From: Taeniopygia guttata
Taxonomy: Eukaryota; Chordata; Aves; Passeriformes; Estrildidae
Assembly (NCBI RefSeq): GCF_048771995.1
Contig: NC_133028.1
Location: 2,996,501-3,060,500, forward strand
Length of the DNA: 64,000 nt
Direction of reading: 5' to 3'
The notes under the pieces are model-generated. The model was not told where the DNA came from. It was given only the letters and a program-made list of their open reading frames with translations, and did no database searches. Position numbers and translations under genes: made by a program. Within the stretch, counting starts at the first letter, position 1; each line of letters begins with the position of its first letter. Below, in pieces: positions 11,396-22,231 of the stretch.

Positions 11396-11666
11396 TGCTG
11401 TTCCCAGGTCAGATTGTATCCAGGTAGGAATGCTCAGCTCCTCCCCCTGGGCAGAGCATCTCCCCATGGGATGATGGAATTTTCTCAGCCATGCAGGGAC
11501 ACTCACTGGCCATGAACAGAAGATAATTAATAATTAATGGCCCATGAACAGCAGAGATCTCCTGGAGGGAGGATTGGTTGTGAGAGAGATGAAGAAAACT
11601 GCCCAACGAACAGCAGAGAACTGCCCCTCTAACAGCAAATAGAATACACACCCCCAGCCTAGGACA

Positions 11667-13224
11667 GACTGGGAGCTGGAACTTGCCAGAGCAATTTTTG
11701 CTCTGCCCCTTCCCAGTGCTGATGTGCCTAAAATGTGAAGTTACAACTCATTTCAATGCCATGAGCACTCCTGGGACAGCTCACACTGTCACGACATTGG
11801 ATTTGTGAACCAGCAGGAGAGTTTTGCTCACTGTAAAGTCCCCATTGCTCTCTCACACAAATCAAGACCTGAAGGACTGAGCAGCCCCGTGGCAGCAATG
11901 TCACAGCCCATGATCCTCCCTGCAGACACATGGGTGCTTGCATGGGAACTGACCTTTCCTAAAGCTGAATTTAGAATCCCTTTTTAGTGTAAATGCATAA
12001 AAAGAAGGCAGCCTTCCTTCCTTGGGTGGGACTCTTTCCCTTCCAGGCACATGCCTTTGTGTGTCCGTGGGTATTAATGTTCACAAGAGATAATATCCCC
12101 AAAGCCACAGGCTGGCGTCAGAGCTGCATGATTTCCCTGCTGGCCTGCAGTAAAAACAGGCACTTTGGAAGGTAAAACCAGGATTTCTAACTTCCTTAAC
12201 TTCCAGTCACATTCCCCAGCGATGAGATGATTTCCAGGGAGATGACACAGCTGTGTGGGCTGCTCTTCTGGGCTGAGGTGGCACCACTTGCTTGAGGGTC
12301 CTGAACCCATCACTGAGCACTGTGCAAGCCTTGGGGTTGGAAGGGGGTGATGCAGAAGGGAACCACCCCTACAATATCTGAGATCAGCAGGAGAGGTGAA
12401 GGAGTGTTTGTAATATGTGAAAACAAAGTATTTTTTAAGCATTTCTGAGGGCTCCTCATGGGTTTTTTGGAGCTTGTGTCACATTTATGGCCCACTCTCC
12501 TTCGCTGAGGTGTTCTGCTCATGTGGCTGGATGAAAAGATGTGATCCCAGCTGTAATCCCAGCTGTAATCCACCAGGAAAGAGCTCCACAACCTGCCCAC
12601 CTGCAGGTATCTTTGCCTTCAGAGACATCCTCAGTGTCAGGGCTCTGAGAGCATGAATGAGCCTTAATGGCCAGGACCAGCTTCACCTGCAGCCTCCACA
12701 CCAACCATGGGCCCTGGAGCTCTATTTAAGCTCAGCTTGGGGCAGACAGAGTTGCTTGTGAAGAGTGTGGGTCTTGGGTTTATCTATGAGCTGGGCTTTT
12801 TTTTTTGTTTGTTTGTTTTTGGTTTTTTTTTCTTTCTCTCAATTTTTTTTTCTTTTCTTTCTTTATTTTCCACTCCTTCCTGTCTTGAGGCTTTGTTTTC
12901 AGGTCTCTTGGATGTCTTCTAGCCTTGACTGAAGTACAAGAGCCTGCACAACCCCCTGTTTTTTTTCTTTGCTGGCCACCACCAGCTCTGTGCCAGCATC
13001 TCCAAGCATCTCTCTGCAGGAACCAGGTGTGGGATTTGGCCTGTGGGCTGAGGTGCCTGTGGACAGGGGTACCAGCATGCTGGCTTTGGGTCCTGGTGGG
13101 TCTTTCCTAGAGGTGAAAATCTCCTGGGAAAACACCAACTAGAAGCACTTCCTGAGCTGCTTCAGGTAAAAGCTAAGGTAGGTGAGGATACAGTGGGAGA
13201 TGGATCTGTTGCCTTCAGGATTTG
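11667..13224. other. unique sequence with a pyrimidine-rich tract
   Basis: No gene or named repeat seen. A T/C-rich run lies at about 12797-12875. Confidence 0.5.
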
Positions 13225-13278
13225 GAGCTAGATGACCTTTAAGGTCCCTTCCAACCCAACCAATTCTATGGTTCTGTG
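13225..13278 (+). mobile_element. CR1 LINE, terminal 55 bp
   Basis: 'gatgacctttaaggtccc' then TTCCAACCCAACCAATTCTATG is the extreme CR1 3' end in plus orientation. The rest is missing. Confidence 0.85.
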
Positions 13279-13794
13279 CTGTTCCTGGGGCTGAGCCTCT
13301 GCCCTGGCTGTGCCACAATCTTGCATCAAGATCCTGATAAGGTGTCTCCTTTTACAGCATCCCAAGTGTTGTAACATCCAGCTGCTGGCTCTGCGAGTGA
13401 CAGCTGTGTGGGCCCATGTCCCAAAAATGAGTGAGGAGCCAAGGGAGGCTGGCCAAAAAACTGTCTCTGTGCTCCTCAGGGTGGGATCACAAGCACTGTA
13501 AGTTGGCCAAGTGCCACCCAGAGCTGAAGCAGGGCCATGCTCCTGTCACCAGCTGGCCCTGGCACAGCTGGCAGGCGCTCCTGGGCTTTCCCAGGGTGGT
13601 GGTTTTGGTTCAGGGTTTGTAATGGGAGCCAGCACAGCTAAATTTTGCCTGCTCTGGGGTCGAGTTTCTGAGAGGGATACGTGGCTCAGCCTGGAGCTGC
13701 TGGATGTGAGCACTGAGGAGTCAGAGTTTGCAGTGGGGCAGTCAGAAAATCCCAGGGATGGAGGGCAATGGGTTTGGTGTCTCTTAGGATATCT
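13279..13794. other. unique sequence, nothing recognised
   Basis: No supported feature. Confidence 0.4.
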
Positions 13795-14162
13795 GACAGC
13801 CTTGTTTGAATGCTCCTTGAGTTTTTCAGGCTTGGGGCTGTGGCCACTTCCCTGTGAAGCCTGTTCCAGTGCTCCAGCTGCCTTCTGGGTGAAGACCCAT
13901 TTTCTGGTATCCAACTGAATTTCCCTGACACAGCTTCACACTGTTCCCTCAGCTCCTGTCCCTGGTCACAGAGAGGAGAGATCAGTGCCTGCCCTGCTGA
14001 TTCTCCTTCTGAGGAAGCTGCAAACCGCAATGAGATTACATCTCAATCTCCTTTTTTTTCAGGCTGGATAAGCCAAACACCCTCAGCCATTCCTCTCATG
14101 GCCCTTCCAGACCCTTCAGGGTCTTCATGGCTCTCCTTTGGATGCTCTCTAATACCTGGATA
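13795..14162 (-). mobile_element. CR1 LINE fragment without its tail
   Basis: The reverse complement carries CR1 sequence from the ORF2 C-terminus (minus translation contains VLESIQRRAMKTLKGLEG) into the 3'-UTR. The 3' tail with its repeat is absent. It ends where the duplicated block of 14163-15213 begins. Confidence 0.85.
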
Positions 14163-15213
14163 ACTTTGTATATTTCTAGATTCATGTCCTGCCTTTCAAG
14201 CCTGTATAAACCCTTCCCCTCTCTCTGCCTTCTGACACCACTGAGGGTGCTCTCCTTCACACACACCTCCCGTCCTGTGGGAATCCAGGGCTTCCCTCTG
14301 GCTGCCCTGGGACCCTGGCAGGGGTCAGGAACCCCCCTGGACAGAGCCCCCAGAGACACTGGCTGTGATCTCTGTCCATGGAAAAGAGTTTTCAATCTTA
14401 CAGGATGAATTACCAGCTCTGAGTGTTTGATATAAGTAATAATTAAGTGTGGCACGGGTGCAAAAGTAAAATTTTAGGATTCTAGATTAGGAGTCCAAAG
14501 GGGACAAGATGGAGGAAATTGGGTGTGTCTTGTCCTTTTTCTCCTTCTTCATGCCCTCCATGTTTCACTGTGGTGTTGGCATTTTTCTGTTGGTTCAGGG
14601 TGGGGACACACTGTTCAACGTAGGTGACAGATATTGGCACGTTATTGTAAATCCAGCACAGGTAGTTTGTGGTATTTAATGTTTGTACCATCCCACTGAG
14701 GGCAGAGCCCCACACGCTGCCCTGCAGGACAGAGCTGCGGCAGGGCAGCAGAACATGTTAGAGATAAACAGAATAAACAACCTTGAAACCAGCACAGACG
14801 AATTATGGCTTCTGCTTTGGCAACGGGGCAGAAAGACAGAGATTTTATACAATCTTGGAATCATCAATACCACGGATTCCGACACCCTCCCATTTCAGGT
14901 GACTTAATGTCACAGCAGGAGAGGTGGCTGCAGAACGTGCATCCAACATGCAGTGGCCTAAAGAGGGAAAGCAGCTGTCCTTATCTTTAATGTGCCAGCC
15001 CTCACATGTGACACTGTCCTTCAAACCCCTTGGAAACCTACAGACCCTGATTTCCTATGACATAATTCAGATTTAGTCCTAGAGCTGATTTGTCCCAGCA
15101 AAATTGCGTATGTGAGCTTGTGTGCCTGAGCACCCAGGGTGAGGAGGGGAATTTCACCAAATCAAACATCTTCCTCAATTTTAAAGTCAGCATCTTTGTT
15201 TTACCTCAATGTA
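14163..15213 (+). repeat. Duplicated block, copy A (partner at 18.3-19.2 kb)
   Basis: Both copies share 'aactttgtatatttct', 'attcatgtcctgcctttc', 'caggtgactta', 'gtgtcacagcaggagaggt' and 'ctgatttgtcccagcaaaat' in the same order and strand, about 430 bp in all, very similar by eye. Copy A is interrupted by the K-family LTR at 14276-14884 and has no insertion at 15085, where copy B has one. It could be a local duplication or two copies of an unclassified interspersed repeat. Confidence 0.85.
14276..14884 (+). mobile_element. Solo LTR, family K copy 2
   Basis: TGTGGGAATCC ... GGATTCCGACA with inverted ends. Flanks CCGTCC (14270-14275) and CCCTCC (14885-14890) are a 6-bp duplication with one difference. 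The unoccupied site in copy B of the surrounding block has CCCTCC once. TATTTAA at 14673-14679 and AATAAA at 14772-14777 suggest U3-R-U5 order on the plus strand. One core unit. Fossil, no coding region attached. Confidence 0.93.
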
Positions 15214-15280
15214 GATTTTTTTCCCCTCTGTGTGAGTACTCTGACAAAGCTGATACAAACCTACAGGAGGAAATGTATTC

Positions 15281-15405
15281 CATAGAATCCCAGATGGTTT
15301 GGGTTGGAAGGGACCTTAAAGGTGATTTTGTTCCACAACTCTGCCATGGCAGAGACACCTTCCACTAAACCACATTGCTCCAAGCCCTGTCCAACCTGGC
15401 CTTGA
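15281..15405 (-). mobile_element. CR1 LINE 3' end fragment
   Basis: CCATAGAATCCCAGATGGTT then GGGTTGGAAGGGACC and the usual downstream 3'-UTR words in reverse complement. Confidence 0.92.
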
Positions 15406-15624
15406 TTTATTGCAGAAATCAACTATAAATAATTAAATTTAATACCTCAAAAATCTTCAGAAATACATTCAGCAATGAGTTCCACAGATGAACAACAAGT
15501 TGTAAGTAAAACTTTTTCTTTATTTTCTAAACTGAAGGGATTTTTCCCAGTTGCCTATGGGGACAAATTTGGAGGCACATCTGATGTGTCTGTCTTTCTC
15601 TTTTTACTGTCCTGGAGAAGCTGG

Positions 15625-16134
15625 CTGCTCCCTGGCCAACAGGAGCAGGGAAGGGATTCTTCCCCTGTATTCAGCACTGGTGAGGCCACACCTCGAGTGC
15701 TGTGTCCAGTTCTGGCCCCTAAGTTTGGGAAGGAATTTGAGATCCTGGAGTGTGTCCAGGGAAAAGCAACAAGGCTGGTGAGGGGCTGGGAACACAAAAA
15801 TCCTGTGAGGAACCACTGAGGGAGCTGGGGGTGTTCAGCCTGGAGAAAAGGAGACTCAGGGGTGACCTTGTCACTGTCTACAGCTCCTGAAAGGTGGCTG
15901 TGCTCAGGTGGGGTTGGTCTGGGAAATGCAGGTTGGATATCCGAAAAAAGTTTTTGACAGAAAGGGTGATAAAGTTCTGGAATTCTTTTCCCAGGGAGGT
16001 GGTGGAGTCCCCATCCCTGGATGTGTTCAACAAAGCCTGGATGTGGCACTGGGTGCCAGGGTTTAGTTGAGCTGTTGGGGAAGGGTTGGGCTTGATGATC
16101 TTGGAGGTCTCTTCCAACCTGGTCATTCTGTGTG
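15625..16134 (+). mobile_element. CR1 LINE, ORF2 C-terminus plus 3' end
   Basis: The plus translation contains LYSALVRPHLECCVQFW, a hallmark of the CR1 ORF2 reverse-transcriptase C-terminal region. The 3'-UTR follows and ends 'ttccaacctggtcattctg'. Truncated at the 5' side. It belongs to a different CR1 subfamily from the GGTTTGGGTTGGAAGG copies. Confidence 0.93.
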
Positions 16135-16169
16135 TGAAACCACATTTTGGAACCTCTTGGTTTGCTGGG

Positions 16170-16434
16170 AGCCAATTTTCCCAAATATCTGACCTAAACC
16201 TCCCCTGGCCCAGCCTGAGGCCGTTCCCTCTCCTCCTGTCCCTGTTCCCTGGGATAAGATCCCAAATCCATCTCCCCCCGGCTGTCCCCTCCTGTCAGGA
16301 GCTGTGCAGAGCCAAAAGGTCCCCCCTGAGCCTCCTTTTTTCCAGCCTGAGCCCCTTCCCAGCTCCCTCAGCTGCTCCAGACCCTTCCCCAGCTCTGTTC
16401 CCTTCCCTGGACACACTCCAGCCCCTCAATGTGA
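16170..16434 (-). mobile_element. CR1 LINE fragment, tail missing
   Basis: Words such as 'aatatctgacctaaacctcc' and 'cagctgctccagacccttc' match CR1 in reverse complement. It lies only about 35 bp from the plus-strand CR1 at 15625-16134, so two CR1 copies face each other. Confidence 0.8.
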
Positions 16435-16919
16435 TTTCCATGTTCTCAGCTGGTGATCATCTTTCTGTGCCCTGGAGCATGAGGGCTGTGAGATGCTGCA
16501 GCTGCCTCAGAGCTGGAGTGACAGCAGATGTTTCTTGTGGAGACATCAAAATATTTAATTCTTTGTTGGAAACGATCATCTGTGGTGTCATTGTGAAGGT
16601 GGAGATCAAAGGAACACAATAAATGTGTCAAAACAAAACCAAAGATGAAGGGAAGCGGCTTGCAGAGGATAATTAGCAAACAAAGCACAGAGATTTCTAA
16701 TCTCTGGAAATTCCCTGTACTGTAAAACATCACCAGGTGGAAGCCAGGGGCTATGGAATTGCTCATGGCAGATCTGCTCCCTTCCCTTGGGAGAGAAATG
16801 GGTTCACTGCTTCTGCAGGCCAGGAAAAACTGTTGGGGTTTGGAGTGTGCCTTCTGGGGTTTTTACTTTAGGAGTCCTAAAATCCTATTGATTTTTCTTT
16901 TTCATTATTGATTCCCTTT
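16435..16919. other. unique sequence, nothing recognised
   Basis: No supported feature. Confidence 0.4.
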
Positions 16920-17519
16920 TGTTGGAATCTGTGGTTCCAAGATTGTAGAAAGTCTCTGTCTTTCTGCCCCACTGCCAAAGCAGAAGCCATAATTGGTCTG
17001 TGCTGGTTTCAAGGTTGTTTATTCTGTTTATCTCTAACATGTTCTGCTGCCCTGCCGCAGCTCTGTCCTGCAGGGCAGCGTGTGGGGCTCTGCCCTCAGT
17101 GGGATGGTACAAACATTAAATACCACAAACTACCTGTGCTGGATTTACAATAACGTGCCAATATCTGTCACCTACGTTGAACAGTGTGTCCCCAGCCTAA
17201 ACCAACAGAAAAATGCCAACACCACAGTGAAACATGGAGGGCATGAAGAAGGAGAAAAAGGACAAGGCACACCCAATTTCCTCCATCTTGTCCCCTTTGG
17301 ACCCCTCATCTAGAAACCTAAAATTTTACTTTTGCGCCCGTGCCACACTTAATTATTCCTTATATCAACCAGTCAGAGCTGGTAATTCATCCTGTAAGAT
17401 TGAAAACTCTTTTCCATGGACAGAGATCACAGACAGTGTCTCTGGGGGCTCTGTCCAGGGGGGTTCCTGACCCCTGCCAGGGTCCCAGGGCAGCCAGAGG
17501 GAAGCCCGGGATTCCCACA
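16920..17519 (-). mobile_element. Solo LTR, family K copy 3
   Basis: Homologous along its length to the other K copies, with TG/CA ends. Flanks CCCTTT (16914-16919) and CTCTTT (17520-17525) form a 6-bp duplication with one difference. It carries one core unit and is slightly shorter near the sense-strand 3' end. Fossil solo LTR. Confidence 0.9.
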
Positions 17520-18324
17520 CTCTTTGTGTGAACTTTGCAGAGTCTTATCCCACACTTGATCAACCATATCCTGCTGCTGCTCATGTGCCTGTTTTATCCC
17601 CACATGATTTCCTCTGGATGAGGGGTGCTGGCAGCACCTTTACACATGTTTTGTACTGGGTGTGGAGCAAGACTGTCCCCAGCAGTGCCCACACCTGCAT
17701 GTGGGGCTTTAATTCTACAATATCCTTCTGCCCTGAGCAGAAATCACTTTTCTCTGGGATTCAGGTTGGGATTTAACTGCTGCCCTCCTCCATAGGCACC
17801 TTTCCTGGACTGGAAGGGGGTAGAAAGACAGGGAATACTAAACCAGCATATTGTCTTTCCTTTTAGAGGTAAGTTGAGCCATTTGTCAGTTTTAGGGGAT
17901 ATTTTTCATATCTGGGGAATTCTTCTTAGCCATGATGGAGAGGGACTCTAAAATGAATACAGGCCACAGTAGATTTTGGGTCTTGATCTGTCCCTTTGTG
18001 TCCTGAGCAAAGGATCCCAGGAAGAAAATCTCAGTGTCCTCAATCTGTGCCTGTTCCCTCCCTGTTTTTCCTATTTCAATGTTTTGTTCCCTTTTCCAAG
18101 GGACGTGGCTGTTTTTTCAGGCACACGTGGTAGCAGGGGACTGAACTGGGCTGTTTGTTTCACGTAGCACAAACCAATTAAACAAAAACCACCCTGTGGG
18201 ACAAACAGCCCCTATCTGCCTCCACAGGTTTGTTAGGGAGGGGAGCAGAGGAAATCTGGATCATGCCATAGCAAAATCTAAAGGGAGCATGGATGGAAAT
18301 GGTTTCCATGTTGAGGTCTCTCGA
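17520..18324. other. unique sequence, nothing recognised
   Basis: No repeat or exon recognised between the K LTR and the second duplicated block. Confidence 0.45.
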
Positions 18325-19158
18325 ACTTTGTATATTTCTTGATTCATGTCCTGCCTTTCAAGCCTGTATAAACCCTTCCAGATCTCCCCTCTCTCATGGG
18401 TGCTGTCCTTCACACACACCTCCCCTCCTATTTCAGGTGACTTAGTGTCACAGCAGGAGAGGTGGCTGCAGAATGTTCATCCAACGTGCAGTGGCCTAAG
18501 GAGGGAAAGCAGCTGTCCTTATCTTTAATGTGCCATCCCTCACATGTGACACTGTCCTTCAGACCCCTTGGAAACCTACAGACCCTGATTTCCTATGACA
18601 TAATTCAGATTTAGTCCTAGAGTGTGGCAAGCACATTTCTCTCCCTCTCAGGATTTTTCATAGAGGTGCACAGAGAGAAATGAAAGAGAAAACAATTTCT
18701 ATTTCTGCTCCTTGTTTTTCTCATGAGGAATGTGTTTGGAGAATTGTTTACCTGGGGTGATTGCTTGATTGGATTCTGGTGAGGATTGTTTGAGCCTGAT
18801 GGCCAATCCAACCCAATCCAACCCACCTGGGGCTGGACTCAGAGAGGGTCAGGAGTTGTGTTTGTGTTAGAGTCAGAGAAAGTAGTATGTAGTTTTAGTA
18901 TCTTCCTTTTATATAGCATATTAATGTATTTTAGCATAGTTATAATAAAGAAATCATTCAGCCTTCTGAATTGAATCAGACATGGTCATTTCTTCCCATT
19001 GGGTTTGCCTGCATTTACAATACTAGAGCTGATTTGTCCCAGCAAAATCAAATGTGTGAGCTTGTGTGCCTAAACACCCAGGATGAGGAGGGGAATTTCA
19101 CCAAATCAAAGCATCTCCCACAATTTTAAATCTTTGTTTTACCTCCATGTAGATTTTG
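18325..19158 (+). repeat. Duplicated block, copy B
   Basis: Partner of 14163-15213. It keeps the empty site for the K LTR (CCCTCC once, about 18420) and is itself interrupted at 18623-19022 by an unrelated LTR that copy A lacks. Confidence 0.85.
18623..19022 (+). mobile_element. Solo LTR (TGTGGC type) in copy B
   Basis: Starts TGTGGCAAG and ends near TTTACAATA. It is flanked by CTAGAG (18617-18622 and 19023-19028), and copy A has CTAGAG once at the matching place. TATA-like TTTTATATAG (about 18907) and AATAAA (18944) lie on plus. The right end could be 19019 (ACA). Related to the nested LTR at 10484. Fossil. Confidence 0.85.
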
Positions 19159-19403
19159 AGATTAGATTTTGTAGCTTTAGAGCTCTGGCATGAGCCAAGA
19201 GATCTGCACATGGCATCTGAGATCTGTCCTGCACTAGGGGTTCATTCCTACCCCAACCAGTCTGAAAACTCCATTTAAAAATGGGATGTTGGCCATCTGG
19301 GGGCTTTTCAAAGCAAGCTCCTCCTGCCTCTCTCCATTCTTGATGTGGGTACCTCTACAGGTCTGAGGGGGTGACGGAACCCGGGCCTGCTTCAGGGGCT
19401 CCA

Positions 19404-20131
19404 TGTGGTAGAAAATTCTTTCCTCCAAGCCGAGCTTCCAAAGAAAATTCAGCAGTTTCTGTTGTTTGGTCTCAAGGTAGTTTATTCCAAGTTATCTAAA
19501 AGATTTTCTTCTCAGGCTGCTGTGGTTTGCTCAGCAGCTCAGGCAGAGGCACACACACACCCTGACATCCTCTCTGACTCCCGACTGCTTCTCCTCTCCT
19601 CACCCAGGGCTGCTGCTGTCTTTTATATGGTACATTACGTGTTACATGGGTACAGTTTTTCCCCAATGCCTATTATCTATATTAAATGGTGATTTTCTAT
19701 CTTTTATATGGTACATTACGTGTTACATGTTTACAGTTTTTCCCCAATGCCTATTACCTATATTAAATGGTGCCTTTCTACTCTAAACCAACCTGTGAGT
19801 GCCAACATCACCAAGAACATGGAGGTAAGGAAGAAGAAAGAGGAATGAAAGGACAGGCCTAAATCCCTCCATCTTAAAACCTCTGACCCCCATGTACAAA
19901 ACCAAAACCCCCCTGTACAGCACTCAAAAATTCTTCCCTCTACTTTGTGACTACTTCTACTATAATATCTAAACTTTAGTGACTTCTTGTTCTTCCTGCA
20001 AGGTTGGTAAATCATTCCATGGCTCAAACCCAAAATCACAGCTGTTTGCAGCTGCCTGCCAGGGTCTCAAATGCTTCTGACCTGGGCCCAGAACATCCAA
20101 GAATGTCTGAGGGACATTTTGAGTTCCAACA
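19404..20131 (-). mobile_element. Solo LTR, family R copy 1
   Basis: Reads on minus from TGTTGGAACTC to ACCACA. On that strand ATATAAAAG TATA sites precede AATAAA (plus-strand TTTATT at 19481). An 81-bp unit holding the TATA site is present twice (19620-19700 and 19701-19780). It shares words with family K and with the LTR at 36 kb and aligns end to end with the edited copy at 22.2 kb. No clear target duplication. Fossil, no coding region. Confidence 0.85.
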
Positions 20132-21051
20132 AGGGGGGAGGATTCCCAGGAGATGATCCAAACCTGGCTGTTTTCAGGGTCGCACCTCCCGGATCCCACT
20201 CTGGGCAGGTGGCAGGCTGTGAGGGTGGGCTCTGGGGCCCTTGCACCTGGCTCTTTGATCTCCTGCTCTCCAGGGAAGGGCTGCCAGGTGCTTTCCTGTG
20301 CTTTGTTTGGGCTTTGTTGCTGCCTGTCCCAAGGCTGAGCCCTTTGGGATGGTTCTCCAAAGCTCTTTTCCCCCTGTGGTTCTCCCTGCACTGCTGGGAG
20401 TCCCCTCACCCAGCCTGCAGGTCCCATTTAAGCATGGTGATGCCACCACAGACTCAGGAGGGTCCACAAATTGGGGTAGAAATTGGAATTTTTTTTTTCC
20501 TGTAGGAGAACAGGAGGTAGGGATGAAGAGCTGAGGTTCTCTCTGCAGCTCTGCTGGCTGAGCTGCAGGTGGATCTCGGCCGTGGAGTTGATTTTGCACA
20601 AGCAATTTTTGTGTATGCTTGGGAGGAGGCATCAGGGCCTGAGCAGGAGGGTTTGGTGGCCCAGGTCTCTGTTACAGCAGGTCTCTCTTACTCCATTAGG
20701 TAGTGATTTAGGAGCAGGGATGCTCATAAATGTCCTGAAAGCAAATGTGGGTTAATGCTCCAGGGAATGTGAGAGCTGGCTGGAGGCAAGACCCATTTCT
20801 CGACAGCGACTGGAAGTGATAGTGCTCACCACAACGCTCTCATCATGACAATAAAGGTCAGACTTTGAGCAATAAAACCAAGAATATTTGTAGCTGAAGA
20901 CTGTCCTTAAATTGCCTCTTGAGGCTCTCTCTGGCTGCAGGTGTCAGGGAAGCAGAGGGTGTTTTGTGTAAGCTTGGCACACTCAGTTTCACCCAGAGGA
21001 AAGGCTGTGAGAGGCTTGGAGCAGAATCAAGGCTTGTTTTCTCCAAGTCAC
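20132..21051. other. unique sequence, nothing recognised
   Basis: No repeat recognised. One short T run at about 20489. Confidence 0.45.
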
Positions 21052-21272
21052 CTCTTGTGTAGGAATCCTTCCCTGGGAGGGTGCTGAGCCCTGGCACAGG
21101 TTCCCAGAGAAGCTGTGGCTGCCCCTGGATCCCTGGAAGTGCCCAAGGCCAGGTTGGATGGGGCTTGGAGTAGCCTGGGCTACTGGAAGGTGTCCCTGCC
21201 ATGGGGGGTGGGAATGGGATGAGTTTTAAGGTCCCTTCCAACCCAAACCATTCTGATTCTATGATTCTGAGC
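21052..21272 (+). mobile_element. CR1 LINE 3' end fragment
   Basis: 'cccagagaagctgtggctg' through CCAACCCAAACCATTCTG and ATTCTATGATTCTG. The plus-strand 3' end carries the terminal octamer-type repeat. Confidence 0.95.
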
Positions 21273-22231
21273 TCTTCCACCAACCCTGTCCCTTGTTGCT
21301 GACTATACACTCTTCTGCTGATGGATATTAAGAGCCCAGCTTTGAAAAGCAAAGCTTCCTCCTGGAAGCACAGCCTGGTGACCAAGGGCAGCCAACACAA
21401 ACACCTGGCAAGCTTCCCTGGCCAAGTTTCACACCTAGAATAAATCAAAATATCTTCCTTCCTGCTCAGGCAGCTCCCAAGGAGTTGTTTGCTCCTGCCA
21501 CACACACTCTGTTCTTTCCAGGAGAAAACTTGCTTCCTCAGGAAAGTTCACACCATGAAACTTTTTATTTTAGACCGGCCCCCTTGACTGAGGTTCTGAC
21601 AGAGAGCTGGGGACAAGGGAGGGTTGGTCCCTCTCCTGTGCTGACTTAGCCTGGGAGATCTGTGCATTAATTAGGGCTTATCAGTGAAAAAAATATGGGA
21701 AAACCTCACAGACAGGTCAGGGTGAGGAGAAACATCCTCCCACCTCTTTCACTGATGGAGTTTCTTTGGGTTTAGGGAGCCTGGTGTTTGGTCATTGCCC
21801 AAAAATTTGGAGTTGGGTGGGAATGACCAGGTCCCCTCAGCCTGCCTCCCTTCTGGTGTCCTCTGTCCAAGCTTGCTGATTGAAGAGGATAGAGCTGCCC
21901 TGATGTGCCAAGGAGATGGTCCTTGATTTGTTTGGTTTTTTTTCCTTTTAAAGAACCATTATTTGGGGGAGAGGGTGAGAACTATGGCCAGGAATTTAGA
22001 TTTTTGGAACAACTCCATCAGGAAATAATCCTCTGTGCTCCGGTGGAGGAAAATCACACCATCTGCAGGACAACAGGTGCCTCACCAATGCCTCCACCAT
22101 CCCACCCAGGTCATTCCAGCTGCTGAAAGGTGAGTGCCAAGGGCTGGTTGGGATGTCCTGGCTGTTCCCTGGCTGCTGGCTCAGGAGGACACTCTGTAGG
22201 TGCTCAGGCAGGTGTCTCAGATACCCATGAA
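21273..22231. other. unique sequence, nothing recognised
   Basis: No supported feature. Confidence 0.45.

Larger units (their letters stand above)
10462..11666 (-). mobile_element. ERVL-type solo LTR split by a second LTR
   Basis: The ends form the imperfect inverted pair TGTCTTAG ... CTAGGACA. The element is interrupted at 10484-10856 by another LTR and resumes at 10863 with TGTCTGCTAAGG. It resembles a very common songbird ERVL-type LTR. A minisatellite expansion sits inside it at 11204-11395. Flanks GATGG (10457-10461) and GACTG (11667-11671) may be a 5-bp duplication with one difference. Minus orientation is inferred from family memory. Fossil, with no coding region. Confidence 0.75.
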
